NCBI GenBank assembly: GCA_028023455.1
Contig: JAQFVV010006842.1
Coordinates: 174,693-238,692 of the forward strand
Reading direction: 5' to 3'
DNA: 64,000 bases
From: Epiperipatus broadwayi
Taxonomy: Eukaryota; Onychophora; Udeonychophora; Euonychophora; Peripatidae
This document shows, piece after piece, positions 46,017 to 57,680 of this stretch. Each line of letters begins with the position of its first letter. The first letter of the stretch is position 1. The notes under the pieces were generated by a model. The model did not search any database and was not told where the DNA came from. It worked only from the letters and a program-made list of their open reading frames with translations. The translations under genes and the position numbers were made by a program.

Positions 46017-46142
46017 CTCTTTAGCTTTAATTTTAGGAGATGTAATTTTATCCAATAAAGTAATCTTTTCTTGTAAACAGTTGGTCTCAATATATGATTT
46101 AATAACTCTTTGTGCAAAATCATTATTTTCTACTGTGTACAC
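46017..46142 (-). CDS. PRMT7: PRMT7 internal coding exon (upstream of the two)
   Basis: Read on the minus strand this is a 126-bp, 42-codon open exon. It has a pyrimidine-rich acceptor ending TTTTAG at its high-coordinate side and a GTAAAT donor at its low side; both boundaries are phase 0. The peptide begins VYTVENND and ends SPKIKAKE. It matches the part of PRMT7's C-terminal methyltransferase-like module just after the AdoMet-binding motif I: the VYTVE segment corresponds to the post-I strand with its acidic residue, and LQEKITLLDK to the helix and strand that follow (human has VFTVES and LEDKINIIEK). PRMT7 is a type III arginine methyltransferase making monomethylarginine on histones, Sm proteins and other targets. 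The next exon in the protein is at 7300-7064, so the intervening intron is about 38.7 kb. The exon before it is not in the window. Recognition is from memory of the family, not from a search. Confidence 0.85.
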
Positions 46143-46489
46143 CTAAAATAAAAAATAAAAAAATATGTTAATAAAATAAAAATCTTTTCAATATTACATG
46201 ATATTCTTTAAAATTCATAGTTATTACTGATAAAACAAAAGCATGTAATGCACTTATGCATCTAACATAACTAATTTACTATTCAAGCAAAAAGCCTGAA
46301 ATTAAAAAAAAAACCCTTAAGTTTTGAACTCAAACCAACTGGCTTGAACAGGTATATATAGATCTGACTCAAAATCAATAATTATAAATTGTAATACTCT
46401 CAGTTCTTTAGTAACTGGAATCACTTTTTTTTCCCTGGGTAGAAATATTTATAGATGGCACTGCAGTAGAGAACTGCTTTTGTTTTATG

Positions 46490-46845
46490 TATTAATTATA
46501 AATTTATCGCACATTGATTACGTAAGTAATATTCATTAAGGCTGTAGCCTCAAGCACATGCGTATAAAATGCGATAGTAGGGACCTCTACAGGTCTTAAA
46601 CCACAAGCTTACTCTTTGGAAGAAAAGAGAGGAACCCCTTCTTTACTTCAACCTACTTTCTATTTAAATAGGTGAAGCTGAAGCGGTTCGATCTGAGAGC
46701 GTGAAGCTATTCAATACTTCATTAATTAAGTACAACGAGTCAATGGAAAGATTTTATAGTGAGAAATATATTACGATAATTTAAAGTTGTAATTATAAAT
46801 TTATTTAAACGCACATTGATTACCTTAAGTAATATTTATTGTAAA
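46490..46845 (+). repeat. About 300-bp repeat flanked by 45-bp direct repeats
   Basis: ATTATAAATTTATCGCACAT with GATTACGTAAGTAATATT (46495) recurs as TTATAAATTTATTTAAACGC with GATTACCTTAAGTAATATTT (about 46795). Between them are GCGATAGTAGGGACCTCTAC, a TATA-like CTATTTAAATAGG and GATCTGAGAGCGTGAAGCT. Related pieces at 51.7 kb and (inverted) 58.3 kb. Possibly an LTR-like or promoter-bearing mobile unit; unassigned. Confidence 0.45.
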
Positions 46846-47394
46846 GCTAAGCAATTAAATGATTTGTTATCATTTATAATAGGCATTACTATATATATAT
46901 ATTTAAAAATGATCTAAAAGGCTCATTTAAGTGTCTGATATAGTTCTAAATATTGAAATTATAGAATTGTGTTTACAAGTATGGTAGCAGCAAGGTAAAT
47001 TATTATCACCAATGATTAAGTAATATTGCTTAGTTATAATACCCTACTACTAAATCTGTCGTCTTCAAGCATAGAAAAATTAACATGAATATATAAAAAT
47101 TTTCAAAATTAGTTCGGCAAACATTTTAATACCATTGGAGAAGGAATAGGGTATTAAATGTAATAGATTTGTAAAACTATGAATTTCAACCTTTTTAAGA
47201 AGATGTGAACCTTTTTTTATAAATAAACATAAATCTATGACTACACAAAATAAGATTTCTACTCACTAATCTTCTTAACAGATGTATGGAAACAATTCTA
47301 TATCTTACTGGGGGAAAAAAAAATACTGAATCCGAATTAAACAATATTAATATGAAAATTATTTCATCATCAACAATAATAATGAACTTTTGAC

Positions 47395-47530
47395 CATTTG
47401 TGCCTCAATGTGGTCTTAATAAATTTCAACATTGCTTCTAGAAATTCCTCACGGCAAAAAGGGACTAAAGCTATAGAAGTACAGGCACTAATTTCAGTCA
47501 AGACATCTTCGTAGCCAGCATAAAAATGCT
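47395..47530 (-). pseudogene. Short coding-like fragment, unrecognised
   Basis: Minus strand reads AGYEDVLTEISACTSIALVP, then FCREEFLEAMLKFIKTTLRH and KWSKVHYYC before a stop, about 50 codons without interruption and with balanced composition unlike its A+T-rich surroundings. I do not recognise the protein and see no clear splice sites. Confidence 0.3.
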
Positions 47531-47641
47531 TATTTGTTTATTTGGGCATCAACAGATTGAATCACTAAAAAATTGCATAGCAATCGTAGTGTGACTGAAT
47601 AATCCCTCTGGTAGAAATTTACTATGAGTACATTTATTAAT

Positions 47642-47950
47642 CCAATAAACATCACATGACCACCACTTCTTATGCTTGTGTATAACTGTTTTTCAGTTTA
47701 AGACTCATAGTTTTGTAGTTAAGTGGAGATAAAAGGTGACTGCTGGAGGGTTGCATTAGATCTTAAGATCTAGATGCAGTACTCTCAGATCCAAGGCTCC
47801 TCACTGATGAAGGCCAAAAGCCCAAAACTAGTCTGGGGATATTGGATGAGTAGGCACTAGATGGGGATTTTATGCAGAAGTCTTCTGGCATCCATTGATT
47901 ACTCTAGCTTGCTGTGGGCAGCATTACGTATAGTGAGTTTTGCCTGTTTT
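47642..47950 (+). mobile_element. Hammerhead element, 457-bp family, copy at 47.6 kb
   Basis: A 309-bp insertion between exact 13-bp repeats TACATTTATTAAT (47629-47641 and 47951-47963). Begins ACATCACATGACCACCACTT (minus-sense terminus) then turns to the plus-sense interior and ends GAGTTTTGCCTGTTTT. Same architecture as the 7.5-kb copy. Confidence 0.75.
47789..47847 (+). ncRNA. Hammerhead with lost G12
   Basis: AUCCAA, UCCUCA, CUGAUGA (47804-47810), stem II GGC/GCC, then AAAA in place of GAAA, ACUAGU, C17, UGGGGA and UUGGAU. Stem I is intact, but the G12 change should prevent cleavage. Confidence 0.6.
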
Positions 47951-48794
47951 TACATTTATTAATATTATTTCTATCCAAATTTTTGAAGCATCATTAGAAG
48001 TTATTTAATTATTGGACTCTTAATATTATTACGATGAGACATGATTAACTTCATTGCTCATAGATATGTTGATTTACATTTCAACCTTTCATTCTAGAAA
48101 TAATTGGAAGGTTAACCTGCTCATTACACATGAACAACAGGCATTACTGGTTTGATATTCCACGTCAACAATATTATTATAACGACAGAAAATTAACAAG
48201 ATTTTCTTCATTAAAGTTAATTTGTTTTTAGTAAAAACAATATGCATAACTATGGAGTTTTCTGGATTTTATTTTTCCAGTTTTAACGGGTTGTAAATAA
48301 ATTGTTACACACTGTTAGGTTGATGAAGTTTCCTGATGAAGTTTGAAATATGTTTTATTATTTAAGAAAAATATTTTCTATATTATAGACACTGGCAAAG
48401 ATCATTCTTGAAGATTATCTTCTTTTTTCCCCCTTATATTAATTCATAATCAAATTCTTTACTGCATATATTTAAAAAAAAAAGTAATCAGAAATTAATA
48501 AAGCAGTAGCAATCTCCCCATACAGAAATGATGATCATGTGATGTTTTGGTGGTCCAGAAATGAATATATTAAGCAACAATAATACCACTTGAGCATAAT
48601 AACAAATGCATTAATGTTCCATTTATGAGAGATTAGATGATTTTGGATGATAGGCTTTTGGTAATTGGCTTCAGTGGAGAGTGAAGACAATTTTTGCTAT
48701 AAAAGTTTCACAGATTTCATAAATAAATAATAAAAAGAAAAAGAAATGTGAGATTTGATAAATTGGATATCTTTTGTTTATAATTACATGTTGG

Positions 48795-48925
48795 AAACAA
48801 TATCCTGCATGGTTTAAGGTAGTAGTGGAATATGGACTGTGGAGCATAAAATCCTCAGACCGATTTTGGTTCTGGCACTCACAATTTTTTTAGGAACTCC
48901 TGAGTAATAAAGCTATCCGATTATT
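48795..48925 (+). mobile_element. Decayed SINE (family B)
   Basis: CATGGTTTAAGGTAGTAGTG, GATTTTGGTTCTGGCACTC (B-box-like region decayed) and the tail CTCCTGAGTAATAAAGCTAT shared with 6.88 kb. Confidence 0.45.
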
Positions 48926-48984
48926 TGTTTGAAAATAATAATAAAAGATTAAAAATTCCCTTTTAACAGAAAATTGAAGATTAT

Positions 48985-49245
48985 AAAGTTCATTATCATC
49001 ATCATATACAACCATTATCAATCTACTGCAGGAAGAAAGTCTCTCCAAGTTCAATCCATCTTTAATTTCTATCCTCTCTTCTCCACATCACCCCAGCATA
49101 TTCCCTTATTTCATTCATCCATCCACCTCACATGCGATCACTTTCCAGCTCTTTTACAATCTCTTCAAATCCAGTTTAAGATTTCAACTATCCATCTATT
49201 ATTATATTTTCTAGAAATATGCCCAGCCCAAGTCCTTCCATGACT
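48985..49245 (-). mobile_element. RTE LINE 3' end, copy G
   Basis: Minus strand: terminal ATGATGATGATAATG, CTTGGAGAGACTTTCTTCC, (rc) TGAGGTGGATGGATGAATG, GAAAGTGATCGCATG and CTTGGGCTGGGCATATTTC. The plus-strand ORF over it is a shadow. Confidence 0.8.
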
Positions 49246-49249
49246 TGAA

Positions 49250-51600
49250 TTAAGTCAACAGAATGTCATACAAAGTATAAGATGAAATCTAAAGTACTTA
49301 AATCTATTTTAGTAAATTTAATTAATTTTTTTCCATTGTTACAATATTAACTCTCCAAGTAATGATAATTGAAGTGGCACAATATTTAGAATTAAGGAAT
49401 TTTGTTTGCATTATAACAAATACACTATCATCATAAGAATCAATTCAGGAATTTCTACATTTTTTTGAACCAATCATTTTTATTAATGTGAAACTAATAT
49501 ATCTATTCTATTTTGTATATTGTACCATTGGGGTTGCATCACCAATTTTAGTCGAAATATACACTATACATTTTTTTTTTTTTTATCTAGACAAGATCCC
49601 TAATTAGTGATATATCTAATAGATGTCTCCCCAATTTCCACATTACTTCATCTCCACCTTATTCGGTAATAAGAATATATTTCAAGAGTCATAAAGATAA
49701 AAGTAGAAAATAATAAGGACCTAATATAATTGATATCTTCTTAAATGAAAATGCACTATCTGTTTAATAATATTACTTCAAGATATTACTCAAATTTTTG
49801 GAGAAATAATTTTTTTTATGTAATAAAATTTAAAGCAACATTTAAAATTTCAACATAAAAGCCATAATTCAAATTTGCCACATAAAACATTTATTTTATA
49901 CACACAATTCATAAGATAATTAATAAAACAGAAATGGAAATAATTAATTTGCAAACTTAATACATAAAAAAATAATAATAATGGATTTAGAGTTCTTTTA
50001 AGTCAGATAAGAGTTCATACTTTAGGTTGCTAATTGAAAGTTAGTTTAAAAGATGAATCCTCCTGATTGTGGCAGGTTTATGGAAGTCCATCCTAAGTCT
50101 CCCATTTTGTGTAGATTGTTTTCTTTGGAGATGAAACCACTGCTTGCCAATACTTTCAGGAACTGTCATCAGGAGGTCTCAGCTGGTGCATGCAAAGGAA
50201 ACTAATTTTATTGCAAGACCCCTACATCACGGAGTCCACAATACAGCTGCAAGATTAATAGTCATATTAAACCCTAATTAATCAATTTTTTCTTTTTATA
50301 GTATTAGGCCTCCCTTATCACTAAATTTTACAGATCGATCGAACATGACATCATTAGTTCTTAAGATCCGGATGTTTTCCTTTCTGGCCCGTGCACTTGT
50401 TGCTTGCATTGGTCACTCACATTATTTATTTTTTATCTCTTATCTGACCTTACAATCATTTAAGTGCCCCAAGGGCTAATTTGCTCTAGATACAATTATA
50501 TTTCAATCATTTCCATTCACTAAGATTTAAACATGATTTTTCTTTTATATTAATTAATCTACAGATCTTTACTTTTTTTTACATTTACATACTTTTTTTA
50601 AAAAATAGTTTCCCATCTGTGCAATATATATATGTTCAACATAACTCTTTTAATTTTCTTTTAGTTTTTAATAAATCAATTTTACTTAAGATCCCCCCCC
50701 CCCATTATTTTAATTTTAAAATAATATAATGGCATATGTATACTGTTACAATATATTACCAGAATTTTAATGAATTTATTTAATATTTGTGCAAATCCTA
50801 ATGCCTGAGCCATGGTGGAATATATTTTATGGCTATCTTTCAGATATATATATATATATATAATAACAGAGTTAAAGACCTTCCAAAGAAATGTAGGTAG
50901 TTTAGATGGTTCATATATCTCTATATCTATTGCTAAAGACAAGTTATACAATATTGGATTATAGAAAGCTAACTAATATGGATTAAATAAGACTGATAAC
51001 AACAAAATCACCTAAGGATTTGTTAAGGAAAAATTGTGAACAGTTTTGGATTTTTAAATCTCATGAACCCAGTATAAATTAATATATGCACTGGATTCTT
51101 TAAAATGTTTAGTTACATATAGACATTATGTGATTTATCAGTTACCCACCTCCAATTCCTGTCAACGACTTTTATTTATATAATTAATGGTTAATATATA
51201 TACATGTTATAGTTATGGACGTTTTAGATATGCTTATAAATTGAAGAAAAAATTTGACGATTGATTGGTTGAATTATCATTAAATAAAAAAAAAATTATA
51301 TTCTACTTAACTTACTTAGATGTAAAAAATTCTAAAAGTTATTTAGATTTCATGTCATTTCAAATCAGAATAAGTCAAAAGATTTTAAAAACTTTATATA
51401 CTTATTAAATAAGAGTAATTACAGATTTCCCATCGATTTTACATTTGTTGCTTGTCTAACATCTAAATGGTTTTACATATTAAATGGACACCACAAACAC
51501 ATTGTTTTTTAACTTACATTTTGTCAAAAATATTTATGAAATATTATAATTCAACTTGAATAAATTATTATTAATTTAAAGTAATGAATTTTACTTACTT
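49250..51600. other. A+T-rich intronic sequence, no gene seen
   Basis: Contains a moderately G+C-richer patch at 50050-50240 (CTCCTGATTGTGGCAGG and CTGTCATCAGGAGGTCTCAG), probably an old repeat, a C-run at about 50694-50703 and an (AT)n tract at 50845-50861. Confidence 0.45.
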
Positions 51601-51624
51601 TAATTTAAAATTGAAATAAATTGA

Positions 51625-51860
51625 GAGACTGCTAAATCTCTCAGTGCTCGTTACAATACTTATCCGACAGCCAATCAGATGTCAATGATAGCTGTCCAAA
51701 TAACAATCAAACCCAAACATACGACAAAGATTTTACGAGAAAAGGATGGCCACCCTTTTCTCTACTTTTCTTTCTATATATCTAAGCCAGTCATAAGTAT
51801 TTAGGTCTGAAAGCTTGAAGCTTTAAATATCTTCACAAATAACTCACTGAGTCTAAATCA
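51625..51860 (+). repeat. Promoter-like repeat related to 46.6 kb
   Basis: GGATGGCCACCCTTTTCTCT, CTTTCTATATATCTAAG (TATA-like) and GGTCTGAAAGCTTGAAGCTT match the order GAGGAACCCCTTCTTTACTT, CTATTTAAATAGG and GATCTGAGAGCGTGAAGCT at 46.6 kb. A CCAAT (51672) precedes. Possibly an LTR or retroelement promoter; unassigned. Confidence 0.35.
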
Positions 51861-52306
51861 CAAACGTACAACGCAAAATCCTATGATTTACTACGAAGTA
51901 GTTTTCAGAATACATAACAAGCAGTAAAATATGTATATAGTATTTTAATTAAAAAAAAATATTAAAATAAAATTAAAATATTATTTACTTTAGTTTAACA
52001 ATGTATATGAATAAATGATGATTCATAACTGTAGAATTTGGTAATGTTATTTTTTACATTTATTTAGATCAAATAAAAATTAGGATATTATTTTATGAAA
52101 CCCTTCCATATATATTAGAGTTAGCATTCCTATGATTTTATGTCTTTCAAACTTATAGTGGTATGGCTGGTAAAACTTGAGGAATCAAATTACTATAAAT
52201 TTGATCAAAGTCATTTACCTTCTCACATAAAAGATAAATCCATAGTATTATTTCCAGAGTTTATGTGTGGTAAAAATACAATAGCTAAAATAGCTCATAT
52301 TTCACT

Positions 52307-52577
52307 GTAATAACAAGTACTTTCCTCAGAACTTCTTTCCCAAATCATAAGAATGTGTGTGGTAAGATTTAAAATTGGTATTTTTTATCCCCCCCCCCCC
52401 CACAAATTCTATTGGTTGAGAAGTTTTTGGATAAATATTTTTTAAAACTTCTCAACCAATAGAATTTGAGTATGAGGAGAAAATAACAAAGGAAAAAAAA
52501 TAACAATTTTAAATCTTACCACACACATTATTATGATTTGAGAAAAAAAAAGCTCTGAGGAAAGTACTTGTTATTTT
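52307..52577. repeat. Fold-back repeat with C-run, arms of about 120 bp
   Basis: GTAATAACAAGTACTTTCCT, TGTGTGTGGTAAGATTTAAA and AATTCTATTGGTTGAGAAGT face their complements in 52443-52577. The left arm has a 14-C run at 52389-52402, absent from the right arm. Confidence 0.85.
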
Positions 52578-52776
52578 ACTGAAACATCAGCTCCTGGAAA
52601 TAGTACTATCAATTCATATAAATGTATAAGTGGCATATGACTTAATTGCTTGGGAGTTCATAAGAAGATTGTGCGGCAGAATCAATCCTGGAAACTTCTG
52701 ATCCCACGTCGAATGTTCTATCTATCGCATTAAACCATGCAGCTTTAATAAAGATTTTGCTTTCAGTGTACTCACC

Positions 52777-53569
52777 CAGGGGTCGGCAATCTTTCAATGA
52801 TATCATGCTGAATCTATGTTACTCCATGTACTGACATGATTCTACCAATCTTTTGAAGCCCATTATAACCAGATCTTATATCATTGGTCATTCAATATTT
52901 TAAATACATAGGATCATATGTGAAAAGTATGTTTTGTTAAATTATATTGCATTCGACATGCTTAAAATTTCCTTTGGCATGGGGAAAATTCAACTGGTTG
53001 GTATTTAAAAAATGTGTATTGTTTTAATTAGACAGTTGACATTAAAACACAAACAAACAATTTTTAACTTCTTTGAGATGCGAACGATCATCAAGTGTCA
53101 CATATTTGCAGAGTTCATTCACGCATTAACCTGACTCACTAATAATGAACTTTTTTTTCCAAAGAAAACACAACAAAACTTACAATGTATTATTATATAA
53201 TTCCAAATATTAAGTTTTTCAATTGAATTAATTGATATAATATTTTGTCTGAATATAAATTTACTGTAAACATGCAGTTGCATTCAAAAGTATCAAAGAT
53301 CAATTGACCGTGGAAAAAAAAAAATTCCATCCCACTTAGTGCTTATCCTTATTGAAAATAGCAAAGATCGAATGTACGTTTGTTGTACAAAATAATTAGT
53401 AAATGAAATTGAATCATGGTTCCATTTACATAGGAATCGCATATACAAAATGCGTGCGCTGTAATTAAAAAAAAATTTTTTTTTATTATTTTAATTCAAT
53501 CAGAGAGCCATTTATAATTGTTCTGTGTGCCACCATTGGTGAACGTTTCATAAGTTGTAGAGACTCCCG
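52777..53569 (-). mobile_element. hAT deletion derivative of the 13.4-16.1 kb family
   Basis: The left end CAGGGGTCGGCAATCTTTCA and the following about 160 bp match the reverse complement of the 3' end of the complete hAT (CTATGTTAC, GACATGATTCTACCAATCTT, TTGGTCATTCAATATTTTAA). The right end is decayed (GTGCCACCATTGGTGAACG). Flanks TACTCACC and TACTAATC are a likely degenerate 8-bp target duplication. Most transposase sequence is gone. Confidence 0.8.
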
Positions 53570-53657
53570 TACTAATCAATAACCAATAAAGGTTTAAGAA
53601 ATCTTTTTATTTTGTCATACTTAATATAGTGAGAAATATTGCTTAATCTAATTAAAT

Positions 53658-53780
53658 CAGCGGTCACCAGCCGATGGTCCGGGGACCACTGGTAATCCGC
53701 GATGTAATTTTAACGTTCCGCCAAGAAATTCAGATATGATTTAAATTCGTTAAGCTAATTTTGTTTGAGCTGTATTATTA
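53658..53780. mobile_element. Single end of another hAT-like element
   Basis: CAGCGGTCACCAGCCGATGG then TCCGGGGACCACTGGTAATC is the typical start of a Charlie-like hAT terminus. I found no matching second end. Confidence 0.45.
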
Positions 53781-53789
53781 TATGTAAAA

Positions 53790-54970
53790 TAGAATAAGAA
53801 CTTTATATAGCTAATTGATCTGTTATAAAATTACTAATGTGACTTGCAAACATCTATTTCAAAGGCATTCAATTAACCCCTACTTGGTCAGCAGCATAGA
53901 AAAAGTAACAAAAATCAAGTGGCTTAGTTGCTAGCATAGCTCAATATCCATCTTGTGCATTTACCATTCATCAATCATGATTAGCATTTTTGCATTTCTT
54001 TAATGATTTCCATACATATATTTATATGAAATATTTTATGATTTATATCGATAGTAGTCTCAGTTTTAAAAACAAGATAGAATATTTGATCTGTGACCTA
54101 CATTAGAACATTACCAAAAAGATTCTACAATGGAACAGTGCATATTTTCCTTTTTTTTTTTTCTCGTTTGCTTTGTTAAAAAACTTTCACCTAATTATTA
54201 ACCTAAAACGTAAACTTCTTAGATATAATAATTATGTTCTTTTACTTTTTCTTTTTTCCAAAAAAAAAAAAAAGATAGAATATTTGATCAGTTTCCAAAT
54301 GTTTCTTTTATTAAAGTTAAAGATAAATCACGGCTTAATACTCATTAGTTTGACACTTCCCCCACCCTAAGTGAACATGTTATCATATTACAAACATATT
54401 TTGTGTTCACACATTCAGTACATCAAGATTCTTCTCATCAGCCCATAGTGGCTTATGATCTTTACCTGGTAGTTAATGACAGCTAAATATCCATTTACCA
54501 ACCATTATTGGATGAATATCTGAAGTAGTTTTAAGGGATTATTACATAAAATAAAAAAAAAGACCTCATAAAAACCTACATTATGTAAAAAAAATTCCCA
54601 AAGTTCATCTTAATAAACCATAGGCGTGAAAATCATAAACAAAAAAAGAGTAAAAATCTGAACTGTCATGTAACCTAATGAAAATTAAGAATCATTTAAA
54701 AGATAAAAAAACATTCTAATTAAAAGACACCTTTATTTTGATATAAGATTTATTTCAAAAATATTTTTTTATCAATTCTTTAAAAAGACCTGTTAACATT
54801 TTTTGATATTATAAATCAAAACGAGTAATGCTTTTGATTCTACAATCTACTATTATTAAAATATAAAATCTAGACAATTTCAAATAGAGCATTGGCCCCA
54901 ATATGTATGTGGTTCAGCAGAGAATTGGGTTCTAATTCAAACATCACATTTATTCATATTGTAACAAAAA
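53790..54970. other. A+T-rich intronic sequence, no gene seen
   Basis: Poly-A/T runs; one diverged repeat of GATAGAATATTTGATC at 54075 and 54273. No coding region found. Confidence 0.5.
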
Positions 54971-54974
54971 AAAA

Positions 54975-55083
54975 TGTCAAGCGTTGGTGGTCGAGAGGTC
55001 AGCACGGCTGTCTTACAAAGCAGTTGTCCCGGGATAGCGGGTTCGCTTCCCGGCCGATGCTATGACACATGAGAAAAAAAAAA
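54975..55083 (+). mobile_element. tRNA-derived SINE (family A), copy 5
   Basis: GTCAAGCGTTGGTGGTCGAG, AGGTCAGCACGGCTG, GCGGGTTCGCTTCCCGG (B box), CCGATGCTATGACACATGAG then an A-run. Its head differs most from the other copies, so it may represent a subfamily. Confidence 0.8.
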
Positions 55084-55334
55084 GTGCCGTGTGATTCTCA
55101 AACTGTGATATAATTGATAACATATATACTCAATGTATATGAATTATGCTTATATTTCAAAAATATTATATATATAATACTAAATAATTTCTTAAAAATA
55201 CTGGTGTGCAAATATGGGTCTATATATGTGCTAATAAAAATATGTAAATATACTCGTTTTATTGAGAAATAAAAATGTAAAAATTATCTATGGCGTGAAA
55301 TAATGCGGAAGAACGGAAAAACCACAGCAAGCTA

Positions 55335-55535
55335 TATATGTGTAAACTAAACTATCAGTAAACGTAAATGTAGAATAAGCCCACCTACACTTTACCTTTG
55401 AGCGTGATTTATATATACTAACGTAATTTAATTTAATGTGAGTAAAAAGTATGCTTATATACAATCAAAGCTAAAGTGTAAGTGAAGGTTTATTCTACAT
55501 TTATGTTTACTAAAAGTTTAGTTTACATATAAGTG
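55335..55535. repeat. Fold-back repeat, arms of about 65 bp
   Basis: TGTGTAAACTAAACTATCAG, AAATGTAGAATAAGCCCACC and TACACTTTACCTTTGA face TCAAAGCTAAAGTGTA, AAGGTTTATTCTACATTTAT and AGTTTAGTTTACATAT. Confidence 0.8.
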
Positions 55536-56254
55536 CGGGCGGTTTTCGGACTATTAAAAGTTATATTTACAATTATTATTTTGTAAAAGGGTTTACATCG
55601 TTTTTAGTATTACTGTATAACATATCGTAGACTCTTTTACAAAAAGCCACGACAGTGATAAAATATACGTCCTTTGCTGATAGTAAATTACATGTCATCT
55701 AAATAGCTTTTCAAAAGCTACATAAAATCATAGTTGAAAAGATTATATGAAGAGAGAAAATGCGATTAAGCAAACATGCAAAGTAATACAGTGACGGGAT
55801 AATAGAACTTTCATCCCAATTACTTCATTAAATTCTAAATACAAAAAAAAAAAAAAAAGAGAAGAAGAATGCTTTATGTTTGCAATTAAGTGATTTAAAT
55901 ATATACTGAGCAAGAATGCTAATCTTTAACAATTTGTCTTGAAATTCAGTCAACCAAAATAATTGCTAGAAAACAAAACTAATTTAAATCAACATTTAAT
56001 TTTATATTAAAAAAAAACAAAACAGAACCTTTGATAAGACTTTTTGTATAATACTGTGTGTAGTCAACATGTATATATTATTTTTATATATGTATAAAAT
56101 TTTGATAACTAATTACACTTCGCGTATTTCCATTACATAAATACCAACTTCTGGAATTTAACTAATAAAAATAAGCGATTATAATGCAAAGTTCTAGTAA
56201 TTACTGTGTCGGGAGTACAATTAAGTAGGTATATGAAATAAACAGTCTCTTATA

Positions 56255-57680
56255 TCTCAAAAAATATAAAAGAACATCTTAGTATTGGAAGAAAAATTAT
56301 TTATGCAACAAGAAAAAAAGAGGGAACTATTAGTAAAAAATGAGAACACATCATGAAATGTGTGAAAGAGTTTTGTAAATAATTATATAGCAATAAAGAA
56401 CATGAAAACGAAATTCCCCTTTCAATTATTACATCTTTTGGATTGCCCAGCATTTTAAATGAAGAAGTGAGATTATTATGATGAAATTATTATTAACATT
56501 TTAAAAGAAGCAGGAGAAGAAATAGACAAATTGTTGGCAAAAACTGTATATCAAATGCTAAAATGTAGCTAATGATTGAAAGAATGCAGGAGTAATGCTG
56601 ATATTTAAGAAAGGTTATAAAAAGGATATACGATCTGTCAGTCTTCTATCAACTTTATACAAAATCTTTACCAACGACAAACTTTCCAAGTGGATCACAG
56701 TCAAGTAATGCAAGAAGTTATAGATAGATCCAAAGAATGTAAGTTGTTATTATGCATTGGATTTGTAGATTATTAAAAGGCATTTGATTCTATAAAACAT
56801 TTCTATTATGATTAACGCTTTGGATCATCTACGATATAAACCCAGGATATTGACATATTCGGAAGAATATTTATCAAAATGGAACAGCAACAACTAGGTT
56901 TATATGATGATATTAAAAAAAATATATTGAGAAATATCAATGTTAGATGATTTTATATCTCCAAAACTTTTTACAGCAGCTTTACAAAAAGTATTTGTGG
57001 ATTAAAATGAAAAATTAAGGGAGTAAAAGTAACTGGTGATTATATAAATCATTTAGATTTTACAGATATGATCATTTTTGCAAATAATATTTTTAAATAA
57101 ATAATATTAAAGATAAATGCTATAAAGATAATTATGAATTGGAAGTTAATAACTATAACTAACTTGACCAGATTTTTAAAACAGATGAAAATATAAAAGA
57201 TAAAATTAATCATAGAATTAACTTAGTTGGTATGCTTTTGGCAGAAATAACAATATCATAAAAAAATATGTGTGTTTGAAAAAGGTTTTAATAGATATGT
57301 TTTACCAGTTCTTACTTATAGATCTGAGACTTGGACACTTAACAAAAAAGCAATACAAATTTCAGACCACTCAGTGAAGTATGGAAAGATACATGTTAGA
57401 AATAACAAGAAATCGAAAATGCAATTCATAGGTGAGAAAACAAAGAGTTATTGCTAACATCACTGAAAGAATTAAGAGACTGAAATGGAGCTAAACTGGA
57501 TATATTGCTAGAGGAGATGATGGACAGTTGAAGTTTTAAATTAGATCCCCAAGAGATTGTAGAAGACATAGAAAGAGATTATATGAAAAATGGAGGAGAG
57601 AAATTAGGGATCAGAATAACTGGATTAAATATAGAGATACCTTCATCTGCAATGAATTGATAAAGGTAAAAAATAATGAT
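56255..57680 (+). mobile_element. RTE-type LINE, copy C, degenerate
   Basis: LLSTLYKIFTND (linker before RT), a motif A remnant at 56755-56790 (LDL then KAFDS one frame over), ISPKLFTAALQK (motif B side), LDFTD then IIFANN (motif C, damaged), VLPVLTYRSETWTLNKKAIQ (57300-57360) and a 3' end CAATGAATTGATAAAGG then AATAATGATG near 57675. Endonuclease missing. Heavily mutated. Confidence 0.85.

Noticed and set aside
45836-46024. 62-codon plus-strand ORF next to the PRMT7 exon
   Set aside because: It has no domain and ends in antisense of the exon.
48320-48360. CTGATGAAGTTTGAAATATG resembling a hammerhead core
   Set aside because: Only five bases separate CTGATGA from GAAA, so no stem II can form, and no stem I pairing is visible.
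50125-50185. Minus-strand CUGAUGACAGUUCCUGAAAG
   Set aside because: Stem II would need CAG/CUG and then G12 is missing; no stem I partner found.
52575-52615. CTGAAACATCAGCTCCTGGAAATAG with palindromic ATAGTACTAT
   Set aside because: Palindrome and GAAA are suggestive, but G8 and A9 are absent and the matching left arm reads differently, so the core is not supported.
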